DNA of 26,541 nt from UBA6022 sp035704495 (GCA_035704495.1 DASSWW010000053.1:1-26541); one strand, 5' to 3'. Positions 1 through 6,958 are shown, numbered from the stretch's first letter. The notes: generated by a model from the letters alone, not told the origin. Numbers and translations are program-made.

Positions 1-447
1 ATACGTTTTCCGGGTAAACCAACAAAAAACCATGTCTGGACGATTATGGTATTTGATTTACATAGGTCGGTCGACTTACCGCATGTTTTTTTGGGGCTGA
101 ATACGCATAGCGAAACATTTTACGCACACTTTTTTACGAAATTTTCGCAATTTTCGCACGTGCCGCTTGGTGCTATGCAGCCATATGACGCAGCGTTTTT
201 AAATCGGTACACAATGTATGCCAAGCCTGAACAGGCGGTTAGCGCCGAACGTTTGTTCCATCAATCGATGACAAAACATATCGCAGAAAGGTTTGGAGCA
301 TTAGCTATCGAAGTAAGTGAAAATAATTTGTATCTGTATGCCGAAAACCAACGGCCGACCACGCACCTGTTAGAAACAATGTTAAAATCTGGCACATGGC
401 TGGCGCAGTCAATCGATCAACAGCAGGTCGAGGATAGAGACGAATAA
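1..447 (+). CDS. 3' part of an unrecognised protein
   Basis: The frame is open from the first base of the window (reading IRFPGKPTKNHVWTI before the first ATG at 46), so the gene starts upstream and only about the last 148 residues are visible. It ends with a double TAA. The visible part looks like a soluble mixed alpha/beta domain, with no membrane segment and no Cys pairs. The segment around YTMYAKPEQAV followed by a C-terminal helix (LLETMLKSGTWLAQSID) is reminiscent of uncharacterised cytosolic domains of membrane proteins, but I do not recognise the family. A perfect 17-bp hairpin terminator follows directly and is shared with convergent rpmG. The reading frame is well supported; the function is unknown. 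Confidence 0.75.
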   Translation: MRFPGKPTKNHVWTIMVFDLHRSVDLPHVFLGLNTHSETFYAHFFTKFSQFSHVPLGAMQPYDAAFLNRYTMYAKPEQAVSAERLFHQSMTKHIAERFGALAIEVSENNLYLYAENQRPTTHLLETMLKSGTWLAQSIDQQQVEDRDE

Positions 448-481
448 TAAAAACCTCTCTGTTGGAGAGGTTTTTATTATT
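443..481. terminator. Bidirectional intrinsic terminator
   Basis: A perfect 17-bp inverted repeat (443-459 with 465-481, 5-nt loop) has the core ACCTCTC/GAGAGGT flanked by A and T runs on both sides. It lies between the plus-strand gene ending at 447 and rpmG ending at 495 on the minus strand, so it can stop both. Confidence 0.93.
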
Positions 482-494
482 AGACAGAACGTAA

Positions 495-701
495 CTAGCT
501 CTTGCGAGGTTTAATCTCGTTACGACCAAGGTTTTTCTTGGTTTCGGTGTAGGTTGCATGAGTACGAGCGATTGGATCGTATTTTTTTAGGACGATCTTT
601 TCGGTCGTATTTTGTACGTTTTTAGTCGTGTAGTAAGTACGGTGACCACTTAGGTCACTGACTAGTCCTACTAATTTGCGCTTTGTATTCTTCTTTGCCA
701 T
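495..701 (-). CDS. rpmG: 50S ribosomal protein L33 (bL33)
   Basis: This is a 68-residue bL33, a small basic protein of the large subunit near the E site. The N-terminus MAKKNTKRKLVGLVS, the central YTTKNVQNTTEKIVLKKYDP and the basic C-terminus fit the family. It contains no cysteine, so it is the zinc-free type that lacks the two CxxC pairs. I chose the ATG at 701 over the GTG just before it because the family starts MA(K/R). The upstream SD is weak (GAG-rich). It has its own promoter (739-767) and ends in the shared terminator. Its proximity to Thr and Tyr tRNA genes recalls the tRNA-tuf-secE-rpmG neighbourhood of many bacteria. Confidence 0.93.
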   Translation of the reverse strand: MAKKNTKRKLVGLVSDLSGHRTYYTTKNVQNTTEKIVLKKYDPIARTHATYTETKKNLGRNEIKPRKS

Positions 702-738
702 CACTTACTCGCTTAGATTTGTTATTGCAATCTAAATA

Positions 739-767
739 ATTGTAGCATGAATATATCATTATGGCTA
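739..767 (-). promoter_or_regulatory. Promoter of rpmG
   Basis: On the minus strand, -35 TAGCCA (762-767, 4/6 to consensus), a 17-nt spacer and -10 TACAAT (739-744) would start transcription about 30 nt before the rpmG ATG. Confidence 0.6.
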
Positions 768-803
768 GAGGTCGAACAGATAAAAATAGGCAGACATGAG
801 TAA

Positions 804-831
804 AGTCCCCTATTTAAATGTCGAGGGGACT
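804..831 (-). terminator. Terminator of the zinc-ribbon gene
   Basis: AGTCCCCT (804-811) pairs perfectly with AGGGGACT (824-831) around a 12-nt loop. It lies about 55 nt after the stop of the minus-strand gene at 885. The following minus-strand sequence TTTACTC is only moderately T-rich, so it is a modest terminator. Confidence 0.6.
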
Positions 832-884
832 AGCGACGTGGGGTATATCCTTTCAAGAAAAATGAGTTGAAAATCACTGTGATG

Positions 885-1301
885 TTACTCAGTATCCGTA
901 TCGGATGAATCAAAGTTCGACTCACTTTCTCGTAGTTTATCAACCTCTTCAGTGCTTAAATTCTTAATATCTTCGGTGAACATATTAAGAATTTTATTCT
1001 CTTCAGCGGTCAAGCGATGATTATCAATGGCTGCGCCTTTTGTGTTCGCTCGCTTTTTGCGCGCTTCGATCCTCACTGCATCTGGCGGCAACTCGAAATG
1101 TTTGAGCGTGCCGTCAAGGTTGTTAATGACTTTCAGAAGACCTTTTGCTGAATAATACACACGTTGCATCAAACCACAGTCATCGCACGTAAATGCAATA
1201 TGATTGCTGAGGTCATCCTTCAAATAAATGTATATCACGCAATTGTTATCCGCAAAAATGAATTTATTTTTGCACTGGTTACAATTTCTTGAATATCTCA
1301 T
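885..1301 (-). CDS. Small zinc-ribbon protein, unknown function
   Basis: This predicted protein of about 138 residues begins MRYSRNCNQCKNKF. Two Cys pairs (CNQC near residue 7 and CDDC near residue 38) about 30 residues apart form a probable zinc ribbon. A basic segment (RIEARKKRANTKG) follows, then an acidic Asp/Glu-rich tail (ESESNFDSSDTDTE). A zinc ribbon joined to a basic patch suggests nucleic-acid or protein binding, but I do not recognise the family. The start is uncertain: GTG at 1313 and ATG at 1301 are both in frame, and the upstream GAGG is badly spaced for either; I prefer the ATG. The gene is monocistronic, with its own palindrome-rich promoter and a hairpin after the stop. Confidence 0.75.
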   Translation of the reverse strand: MRYSRNCNQCKNKFIFADNNCVIYIYLKDDLSNHIAFTCDDCGLMQRVYYSAKGLLKVINNLDGTLKHFELPPDAVRIEARKKRANTKGAAIDNHRLTAEENKILNMFTEDIKNLSTEEVDKLRESESNFDSSDTDTE

Positions 1302-1393
1302 GATGTTAATCACATCCTCATTGGGATAGCTGCTTGTCCCCCATCTTTTAAATAGGCGACTACGAAGTAAGATGAATGAATCTATACCTTGTC

Positions 1394-1412
1394 ACATAGT
1401 ATATCACTATGT
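1394..1412. promoter_or_regulatory. Candidate operator over the -10 element
   Basis: The perfect inverted repeat ACATAGT-ATATC-ACTATGT covers the -10 hexamer of the zinc-ribbon promoter. The size and position suit a dimeric repressor site. No regulator is identified in the window. Confidence 0.45.
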
Positions 1413-1425
1413 TTGGACAGGACAA
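1398..1425 (-). promoter_or_regulatory. Promoter of the zinc-ribbon gene
   Basis: On the minus strand, -35 TTGTCC (1420-1425), a 16-nt spacer and -10 TATACT (1398-1403) give a 5' UTR of roughly 90 nt. The elements are embedded in inverted repeats annotated separately. Confidence 0.65.
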
Positions 1426-1438
1426 ACATATTGTTTGT
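1422..1438. promoter_or_regulatory. Second inverted repeat at the -35 element
   Basis: ACAAAC-atatt-GTTTGT is a perfect 6-bp inverted repeat. Its left arm overlaps the -35 hexamer of the zinc-ribbon promoter. That arm also pairs with GTTTG at 1411-1415, so the same bases take part in two alternative palindromes. Confidence 0.4.
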
Positions 1439-1500
1439 GTTTAGGGTAGAGGATGATTAGGATATGGGCAAAAGGTTCGCAAGCTAAAATCTGCAAGACC

Positions 1501-1536
1501 AAATAAATAATCCATCATGGGGATGGATTATTTATT
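1501..1536. terminator. Terminator of the tRNA-Thr/tRNA-Tyr unit
   Basis: A 16-bp inverted repeat (AAATAAATAATCCATC with GATGGATTATTTATTT, short loop ATGG) directly abuts the encoded CCA end of tRNA-Tyr. A/T runs on both sides make it usable in both directions; the natural client is the minus-strand tRNA transcript. Confidence 0.88.
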
Positions 1537-1622
1537 TGGTACTGGGGGCAGGATTCGAACCTGCGAACTCGAAAGAGGACAGATTTACAGTCTGTTGTGT
1601 TTGACCGCTTCACTACCCCAGC
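1537..1622 (-). tRNA. tRNA-Tyr (anticodon GTA)
   Basis: This is an 86-nt class II tRNA. The acceptor GCTGGGG pairs with CCCCAGT (one G-U), then discriminator A and an encoded CCA. The anticodon loop CTGTAAA gives GTA at 1586-1588. There is a long variable arm, as usual for bacterial tRNA-Tyr, and the T arm is GCAGG-TTCGAAT-CCTGC. It is the second gene of the tRNA-Thr-Tyr transcript, 52 nt after tRNA-Thr. Confidence 0.97.
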
Positions 1623-1674
1623 GTACTGGGACGTTTTATCCATACATAAAACAACGAATTTCATTGTTTTATCG

Positions 1675-1751
1675 TGGAGCCGTCTCTCGGATTCGAACCG
1701 AGGACCTGCTGTTTACAAAACAGCTGCTCTAACCAACTGAGCTAAGACGGC
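1675..1751 (-). tRNA. tRNA-Thr (anticodon TGT)
   Basis: This is a 77-nt tRNA with acceptor GCCGTCT/AGACGGC, discriminator T and encoded CCA. The anticodon stem GCTGT/ACAGC encloses loop TTTGTAA, giving TGT at 1715-1717 (reads ACA and probably other ACN codons). The T arm carries GGTTCGAATCC. It is the first gene of the two-tRNA transcript. The Thr(TGT)-Tyr order matches thrU-tyrU in many bacteria. Confidence 0.97.
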
Positions 1752-1772
1752 ACGATATAAAGTACAGATACA

Positions 1773-1801
1773 AGTGTACCTAATAACGGATGTGATTTCA
1801 A
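1773..1801 (-). promoter_or_regulatory. Promoter of tRNA-Thr/tRNA-Tyr
   Basis: On the minus strand, -35 TTGAAA (1796-1801), an exact 17-nt spacer and -10 TACACT (1773-1778) put the start site 10-20 nt upstream of the mature tRNA-Thr 5' end. Confidence 0.75.
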
Positions 1802-1890
1802 TAGTGAAACAAAGAGCAACAGATCTAATATCATATTCGTGGCATGCGGTCGCGGTTACGTTGTATGTAACCGATTTTATTATTGGATGT

Positions 1891-2160
1891 CTATTGCTCG
1901 GCTTCTCTTTTTCTCATCATAATTTCAAATGCAATACGCCCTAGTAGTACGTCGATTTGTTTTATTCCTCGTCGACTTCTTTCTGGGTCGCTTTGTGCAT
2001 TTTGCCAATGGCCTTCCAATTGTTCTAGGTTTTCGATATCAGGATACGCGTTTTTGTCAGCATAGTTACGTGATTGTAACATCTCTTCATACAAGCTTGC
2101 TCGTAAGTTTACTTTAGATGGCGCTTTTTCTCGGGTTTGTACTATTTGTTCCATACCCAT
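1891..2160 (-). CDS. Small protein of unknown function (89 aa)
   Basis: This gene encodes a soluble, charged 89-residue protein starting MGMEQIVQTREKAP. It has no Cys and no membrane segment. The middle (LRASLYEEMLQSRNYADKN) and the C-terminal region (QIDVLLGRIAFEIMMRKREAE) look strongly helical. A good SD (AAGGAG) 8 nt upstream of the ATG supports the start and the reality of the gene. It ends with TAG. I do not recognise a family. It stands alone, with about 330 nt of noncoding sequence upstream. Confidence 0.75.
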   Translation of the reverse strand: MGMEQIVQTREKAPSKVNLRASLYEEMLQSRNYADKNAYPDIENLEQLEGHWQNAQSDPERSRRGIKQIDVLLGRIAFEIMMRKREAEQ

Positions 2161-2491
2161 ACCGTACTCCTTGTTTTTAAATGTACATAAACATATTTGT
2201 TATATGCTCGGGAAAAATGCTTTTTTGTTTACCAGGTCGCGGTAAAAGGAAGTATGGGTGGTGATACGGACAGCTTTTGCTGCTGACGCCTGTCTAATTG
2301 TAGTGTACACCCGAATATTCATTTTTAGAAGACTTATTACTTATGTTTAAATAATACTATGGTTGTTCATCAGCGACGACACTTGGCACAAATTATCATA
2401 TTTGGTACAATTAACCGAGGTATTGTGCCGTGATAGCTTCTGCGTGGAATGTAAATTATACGTAGAGCACGTGTGCGAGAATGGTACCTAT
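2161..2491. other. Gene-free interval with structured potential
   Basis: This 331-nt interval separates the divergent 89-aa gene and tRNA-Thr(GGT). Its right half holds the tRNA promoter (2383-2411) and a 13-nt near copy of the tRNA 5' end (2426-2438). Its left half contains a TTTACC/GGTAAA hairpin (2228-2246) and complementary GGGTG/CACCC and GACAG/CTGTC segments between about 2255 and 2313, compatible with a small structured RNA. No protein-coding frame here is convincing. Confidence 0.4.
2383..2411 (+). promoter_or_regulatory. Promoter of tRNA-Thr(GGT)
   Basis: -35 TTGGCA (2383-2388), an exact 17-nt spacer and -10 TACAAT (2406-2411). It would give an unusually long leader of about 75 nt before the mature tRNA. 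Confidence 0.72.
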
Positions 2492-2566
<75 letters not shown>

Positions 2567-2597
2567 TATTAATTTGATTTATTTTGTAAAAGAACAA

Positions 2598-2623
2598 AGC
2601 CCCGGAGATTTCTCTCTGGGGCT
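2598..2623. terminator. Terminator for the gene at 2649-3098, possibly also tRNA-Thr
   Basis: A hairpin with AGCCCC/GGGGCT outer arms and an inner GAGA/TCTC pairing. On the minus strand it is followed by TTTGTTCTTTT, which fits termination of the minus-strand gene. It also lies 32 nt after tRNA-Thr(GGT), although the plus-strand tail is poor in T. Confidence 0.8.
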
Positions 2624-2648
2624 AGTTCGTATTACAAATCGAAAGTGT

Positions 2649-3098
2649 TTACGTGTTGGTGACGTGGTTCATGAGTGAAGCGAGTTCATCGCCTGTGTAA
2701 TCACTCAATTCGTCATCAGTAGCCGATTCGTCTTCCATGTTCCATTTTGCTTGAACAACGCGCCATTCCGCTTCTGATAGCGGATAATCAAGCAGGCTCA
2801 GCGCAAGCATGTGCTGGTGATACGTGAACCGCGTTCCGTCTGTCGGGTCGATTCCGCTTAGCATCAACATCCTATCGATAGCTTCGTTATCGCGCAGGAG
2901 GTTGTGGTGTGTCTCATTTGTGCACTCGTCATGATAGGCGTCGTAGCAGACAAACTTCAACGAAATTTCGTTATGCTCGTCAGCTGGACGTTCCTTTTCG
3001 GACTCCTCGGCTTCCTCAGCTTCATATTGCTGTTCCAGCTGATATTCCCGCAAGGCGGAGGCGATTGCTTCTTGATTGTTGGCTTGTGGACGTGCCAA
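2649..3098 (-). CDS. Acidic small protein of unknown function (149 aa)
   Basis: This 149-residue soluble protein starts MARPQANNQEAIASAL. A glutamate-rich helical stretch (about residues 15-42) precedes a middle domain with scattered Cys and His (FVCYDAYHDECTNETHH, about 49-65), a helical region (LALSLLDYPLSEAEWRVVQAKW) and an acidic tail. The start codon is TTG: AAGGAG lies 5 nt upstream and no alternative in-frame start is near. The Cys/His cluster could bind metal, but this is only suggestive. I recognise no family. It is monocistronic, with its own strong promoter and terminator. Confidence 0.75.
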   Translation of the reverse strand: MARPQANNQEAIASALREYQLEQQYEAEEAEESEKERPADEHNEISLKFVCYDAYHDECTNETHHNLLRDNEAIDRMLMLSGIDPTDGTRFTYHQHMLALSLLDYPLSEAEWRVVQAKWNMEDESATDDELSDYTGDELASLMNHVTNT

Positions 3099-3135
3099 TT
3101 TGACTCCTTGGTCTATTGTAAACGAACGTAGTGAT

Positions 3136-3164
3136 ACTATAACAAAAAAGTGCTAAAAAGTCAA
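3136..3164 (-). promoter_or_regulatory. Promoter of the gene at 2649-3098
   Basis: On the minus strand, -35 TTGACT (3159-3164), an exact 17-nt T-rich spacer and -10 TATAGT (3136-3141). It starts only a few nt after the TPR gene's stop codon. Confidence 0.8.
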
Positions 3165-3166
3165 TA

Positions 3167-3820
3167 CTACATCACTACGCGACGGGTTTGTCGAATGCGC
3201 TTTGGTTGCCCTTGTGGGATAATCATTTTAGCTGCTTTTGCGCGCAGATCGGCCGATAATTCTGCTTGTCCGGTACGATCATAGGCGTCAGCCAGAATAT
3301 TGAGTGTTTGTGGGATAGGATCGAGTTCGACGGCACGTTCTAATGATTCGATCATTCGCTTGTTACGACCAAGTTTTTCTTGGACTTTAGCATAGGCGAT
3401 ATGACGCGCGGCAATGTTGTCTTCCATCGCTAGGGCTTGTTCGAACGCTAGCGCGGCCTTTTCATAATGCTGTGTTTCGTAATAAATTAATCCGACATTG
3501 TGCAAGCTACTTGAACTAGGTTCAAGTGATTGTGCGATTTCAAAACATTCGATTGCGTCTTTGTACGCCTGTTGTTTGGCGTACAGAATACCCAAGCGGT
3601 TGTAGGCAGTCGAATTACGCTCATCGACACGCAAAATTGTTAATAGTGCCTTTTCGGCACGCAGATATTTGCGTTCACGTAGTGATTCCTGCGCAACGTC
3701 CCATAGACGATCAAGTTTTTCAGATATTTTTAGCGGTAAATCTGTCACAACCTCGTTAATTGTCTGGTGCTTTAGTACTGCCCAAACACCAAACGCTGCT
3801 ACCAATAATATACCTAACAT
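3167..3820 (-). CDS. Membrane-anchored TPR-repeat protein
   Basis: This 217-residue protein has an N-terminal hydrophobic segment (residues 1-16) that likely anchors it in the cytoplasmic membrane. It is followed by about five tetratricopeptide-like helix pairs between residues 37 and 197; the typical TPR positions are visible in AYNRLGILYAKQQAYKDAIE, LHNVGLIYYETQHYEKAALA and TLNILADAYDRTGQAEL. The C-terminus is basic. TPR domains are protein-interaction scaffolds; the partner is unknown. It is the last gene of the trpS-pseudouridine synthase-holB series, 9 nt after holB. A TATAAT lies 8 nt before the ATG without an SD, so it may also have a leaderless transcript of its own. Confidence 0.85.
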   Translation of the reverse strand: MLGILLVAAFGVWAVLKHQTINEVVTDLPLKISEKLDRLWDVAQESLRERKYLRAEKALLTILRVDERNSTAYNRLGILYAKQQAYKDAIECFEIAQSLEPSSSSLHNVGLIYYETQHYEKAALAFEQALAMEDNIAARHIAYAKVQEKLGRNKRMIESLERAVELDPIPQTLNILADAYDRTGQAELSADLRAKAAKMIIPQGQPKRIRQTRRVVM

Positions 3821-3828
3821 ATTTTTTT

Positions 3829-3834
3829 ATTATA
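3829..3834 (-). promoter_or_regulatory. -10 element just upstream of the TPR gene
   Basis: A perfect TATAAT on the minus strand lies 8 nt before the ATG at 3820 and overlaps the end of holB. The -35 is poor (TCTGCA at 17 nt). If used, the transcript would be leaderless or nearly so. Confidence 0.4.
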
Positions 3835-4678
3835 GCACAAACTGCGCTAGCTGCAGACGGACGTTGTGGTTGCTGGCGATATTTTCTTTTACTAGCAGCA
3901 ACTTATCCAACTGAGTGATTAAAACGTGTTGCGGATGTGCGCTGACACTGTGTCGGGCAATTTGCAGTGCGCTATCGATCAATAGCGATGCGTTTTCACG
4001 ATTTGTTTGATATTTTTGTACGACTAACAGTTTTTGATAGGGGTCAGCTTGCAACAGATCGCGTGCATCGTTTATCAATTGTGCACGGGTGTTAAAATAA
4101 TCTTCGTCCTGTATTAAACGACGCAGTTCGGTTGGTAAACCCGTGGCAATATAGCACAACTGTCTGTGTTTGGTGGCGTCACTCACCCCAAGTTTTTTTA
4201 TATATTCATCTGTTTGTTCGGCTGTTAACGGCAATATTGTCATTATTTGTGCGCGTGATCGAATCGTTGCAAACAATCGCTCCGTGTTGTAGGTTTCTAA
4301 AACAAAATAGATGTTTGGTGCCGGTTCTTCCAATAGTTTTAGTAGCGCGTGCTGTGCGGCGGGCATCATGCGATCAGCACTACGGATGATAAAAACGCGC
4401 GGCGTGGTTTGTTTGCCGCGTACGCTGTCATAAAGCGCTCGAATGTCTTCGGTGAGGACTTTGCCGTTTTCGACATCGACTTCGAAACGATTGCCGTCTT
4501 TTGACTTTTTTTTCGGTAGAATTACTTCTTCGGGTGATTTAAGCGTGGCAGATATATATCGTGCAACTTCTAGTGTGCCAGTGCCTTCTTTGCCGGTGAT
4601 GATCAAGGCTTGCGGTAAATCCTTTAAATAAGCTTCAAGTAATGCTTTTGATGTCGGATGAAGGACGGGTCGTTGCAT
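3830..4678 (-). CDS. holB: DNA polymerase III subunit delta'
   Basis: This 282-residue AAA+ clamp-loader subunit opens the DnaX-complex clamp loader together with delta and tau/gamma during replication. A degenerate P-loop (GKEGTGT, residues 29-35) is followed by the hallmark motif ADRMMPAAQHALLKLLEEP (101-119) and the SRC-like sensor region TIRSRAQ (138-144). The C-terminal third is helical, as expected for the collar domain. Four-Cys zinc-module ligands found in many HolB/DnaX proteins are missing; only one Cys is present, near 175. The start ATG at 4678 lies 2 nt after the stop of the pseudouridine synthase gene, so the two are co-transcribed. Confidence 0.88.
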   Translation of the reverse strand: MQRPVLHPTSKALLEAYLKDLPQALIITGKEGTGTLEVARYISATLKSPEEVILPKKKSKDGNRFEVDVENGKVLTEDIRALYDSVRGKQTTPRVFIIRSADRMMPAAQHALLKLLEEPAPNIYFVLETYNTERLFATIRSRAQIMTILPLTAEQTDEYIKKLGVSDATKHRQLCYIATGLPTELRRLIQDEDYFNTRAQLINDARDLLQADPYQKLLVVQKYQTNRENASLLIDSALQIARHSVSAHPQHVLITQLDKLLLVKENIASNHNVRLQLAQFVL

Positions 4679-4680
4679 CG

Positions 4681-5844
4681 CTAAACCTCGTTTGGGAAAT
4701 GAGTAGTAAATTCGGCAGGAACTGGTACTTCAAAAACGCGGCGATCGCTTGTGGGAATAGTAATTTCCAGTCGTTTTGCGTGTAGGTATAATCGATCAGC
4801 TGCTTTGCCGTACACTCGGTCGCCCAGAATCGGTGTGTTTAGATAACGCATATGAACGCGTAGTTGATGAGTTCGGCCAGTTAACGGTTTTAGTTCGATT
4901 AAACTTTGGGTATCGGTTGTAGCGAGCGTATTGTAATCGGTAATTGCGGGCTTTCCTTTGGCGTCAACGCGAAACGTACTAGGTGCCGATGGATTGCGGC
5001 CGATTGGCAAATCAATTCGCGCGTGATCGTTTTTTGGCACGCCCTGAGTAATCGCAATATAGGTTTTTTTTGTTTTGCGATCGGCAAACTGCTTTTGCAG
5101 CATTGTAGCTGTTTGTTCGTTACGTGCACCAATCATAACGCCGCTAGTATCGCGGTCAAGTCGGTGGATAATGCCTGGGCGGTTAGTATCTAGTCCGACG
5201 GTCGTATAGCGGCGAAAAAACTCAGCAACGGTAAATTCATCATTCAATGCGCCTTTGGCATGGGTCAATACGCCAACGGGTTTGTTGATCACGATTACAT
5301 TATCGTCAATGTAAATAATCGGTAGTTCCTGATTACTAAAATCAATTGCATCCGGTGCATTAACGGCAATATTATCAGCATCGTTAACGTCACGTTTTGG
5401 TGATAATTGTTCTTCACCGTTGACGCTGACGTGTCCGGCTTTGATGTGTTTTTGCCAGGTACTGCGCGATGTATTTGGATAACGTTCGGCTAATTCCTGA
5501 TCTAATCGGCGTTTTTCGGAACGGACGGCGAATAAGTATACTTCTTTGCTTCTATATGGCAGAGCGTAGGTCGTAATATGGTCATTTGGATTGGCCAGCA
5601 CATCACCGTTAACGTCTGGCTGTACGGTTTGCACTTGCTGCAATACGTATTCTGTATCGTCCAATGCATCGTCGTCGAATAAAACGTAGAATTGCCTTTT
5701 CATAAAGCGAAACGATACCAATGTGCTGAGAGGTTTTGGATTTGTTATTTTAACCTGTTCGATATGGCGCGGTACGTTTTCGTCACCAGCTAGTTCAAAG
5801 CGGCGCAAAATAGCGACAATATCAGAACTAGCGACTTTTACCAT
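4681..5844 (-). CDS. RluA/RluD-family 23S rRNA pseudouridine synthase with N-terminal extension
   Basis: This 387-residue enzyme isomerises uridine to pseudouridine, probably in 23S rRNA. An S4-like RNA-binding domain spans about 111-163 (RRLDQELAERYPNTSRSTWQ), and the catalytic domain about 172-385. The active-site motif HRLDRDTSG (227-235) carries the catalytic Asp230. GRTHQLRVHM (323-332) and LHAKRLEI near 354 complete the RluA/D signature. Residues 1-110 precede the S4 domain and match nothing I recognise; RluD proteins normally begin almost directly with S4. The start is 1 nt from the trpS stop, so it is part of that operon. The exact target uridine cannot be told from sequence alone. 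Confidence 0.9.
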   Translation of the reverse strand: MVKVASSDIVAILRRFELAGDENVPRHIEQVKITNPKPLSTLVSFRFMKRQFYVLFDDDALDDTEYVLQQVQTVQPDVNGDVLANPNDHITTYALPYRSKEVYLFAVRSEKRRLDQELAERYPNTSRSTWQKHIKAGHVSVNGEEQLSPKRDVNDADNIAVNAPDAIDFSNQELPIIYIDDNVIVINKPVGVLTHAKGALNDEFTVAEFFRRYTTVGLDTNRPGIIHRLDRDTSGVMIGARNEQTATMLQKQFADRKTKKTYIAITQGVPKNDHARIDLPIGRNPSAPSTFRVDAKGKPAITDYNTLATTDTQSLIELKPLTGRTHQLRVHMRYLNTPILGDRVYGKAADRLYLHAKRLEITIPTSDRRVFEVPVPAEFTTHFPNEV

Positions 5845-5845
5845 G

Positions 5846-6949
5846 TTAATTGTTCCTTGGACGCAGGCCAGCAGCTTGTTGTGCGCGCAGTAATGTCGCG
5901 TTGGCGATTAGCGCTAAATCACGTTCGGATTGTTCTAGTCTTTCGATGATAGCATTGTCGTCAATTGTCGTCAGACGTTGCTGAAAATCAATCAAAAATC
6001 GTTCCATTTCATCGGCAACGACTTTTTTAAAGTCACCGTAGCGAGTTTGGCCTTCGAACTCCGCGACCGTTTCTTGCAGATTTTGTCCACGCAGTAACGC
6101 CAATATTTCTAGTAGGTTAGAAATACCAGGCTGGTTGGTTTTATCGTAATGGATTTCGGCCTTGTCATCAGTCGTAGCGGACATAATTTTTTTGGCCGCT
6201 ATCGCCGGTTCGTCGACTAAAAAGATGACTCCCCTGCCCGATTCGTCCGATTTACTCATTTTTTTAGTTGGATCAATTAGGTCTTTGATGCGCAGGCCTT
6301 GGTCTTTGCCAAAAAATTCGTGTTGTTTTGGAACTGATTCGGGAATAGCAAACACATCACCAAACTTGTTGTTGATTCGCTGTGCAATATCGCGTGTAAA
6401 TTCTAGATGTTGTGTTTGGTCGTCGCCAACTGGAATGTATTTGGCGTTGTAGAGTAAGATATCTGATGCCATGAGGACGGGATAATTAAATAAACCAACT
6501 GATACGGGTTTAAAAAGGTTGGCTGCGGCACTACGCACCTCTATATCGTGAGTTTCATCAGACGAAAGCTTTGCGAGGTCTAAGCTATAACTTTTCTCTT
6601 TGTATTGTGTCATGCGACCTAATTCACCCATGCCTGTAAAGCAATCCAAAATCCAGGTTAATTCACTATGTGCACTAATATAACTTTGGCGGTATAGATA
6701 AATATTATCGTTGTCGAGCGGCAAACCGGCAGCCGCAAACAAACGGGCGTTATGCAAAATTTGGTCGTACAATTTGTCATGATTAATCGGTGTTGTAAAA
6801 CTGTGTAAATCAGGAATAAACATATTAATCTGATAGTCGTCAGACTTTTGCTTGGCCATATCTATAATAGGCAGCATGCCACCAAAATAATTACCGATGG
6901 TCAGGTCGTTGTTGGCTCGCAGCCCAGTCAGGATTACAGGTTTTGTCAT
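5846..6949 (-). CDS. trpS: Tryptophan--tRNA ligase
   Basis: This 367-residue class Ic aminoacyl-tRNA synthetase charges tRNA-Trp. The HIGH-like motif is TIGN (17-20) in the family context LRANNDLTIGNYFGG. The signature KMSKS (230-234) is intact, and the tryptophan-pocket region includes YPVLMASDILLY (156-167) and PVGDDQTQHLEFTRDI. Length is slightly above the usual 330-350. It is the first gene of the series trpS, pseudouridine synthase, holB, TPR. There is no SD: a TATAAT lies 9 nt before the ATG, so translation probably starts at or very near the 5' end of the mRNA. Confidence 0.95.
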   Translation of the reverse strand: MTKPVILTGLRANNDLTIGNYFGGMLPIIDMAKQKSDDYQINMFIPDLHSFTTPINHDKLYDQILHNARLFAAAGLPLDNDNIYLYRQSYISAHSELTWILDCFTGMGELGRMTQYKEKSYSLDLAKLSSDETHDIEVRSAAANLFKPVSVGLFNYPVLMASDILLYNAKYIPVGDDQTQHLEFTRDIAQRINNKFGDVFAIPESVPKQHEFFGKDQGLRIKDLIDPTKKMSKSDESGRGVIFLVDEPAIAAKKIMSATTDDKAEIHYDKTNQPGISNLLEILALLRGQNLQETVAEFEGQTRYGDFKKVVADEMERFLIDFQQRLTTIDDNAIIERLEQSERDLALIANATLLRAQQAAGLRPRNN

Positions 6950-6958
6950 AGTAGCTTT

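Noticed and set aside
705..780. Short plus-strand ORF (MNISLWLEVEQ...)
   Set aside because: It is only 18 codons without an SD and overlaps the rpmG promoter on the other strand.
1517..1732. Plus-strand ORF of 71 aa across tRNA-Tyr and tRNA-Thr
   Set aside because: It reads through two tRNA genes on the opposite strand (GGRIRTCELERG, SRIRTEDL are tRNA-derived), so it is not a protein gene.
1855..1885. Terminator for the 89-aa gene (GGTTAC/GTAACC hairpin)
   Set aside because: On the minus strand no T run follows. The T-rich tail is on the plus strand, where there is no upstream gene.
2220..2320. SRP (4.5S) RNA gene
   Set aside because: A 12-nt identity and a nearby GGAAG are suggestive, but the UCC-GNRA-GGA apex and the symmetric loop cannot be formed. 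Kept only as a low-interest observation.
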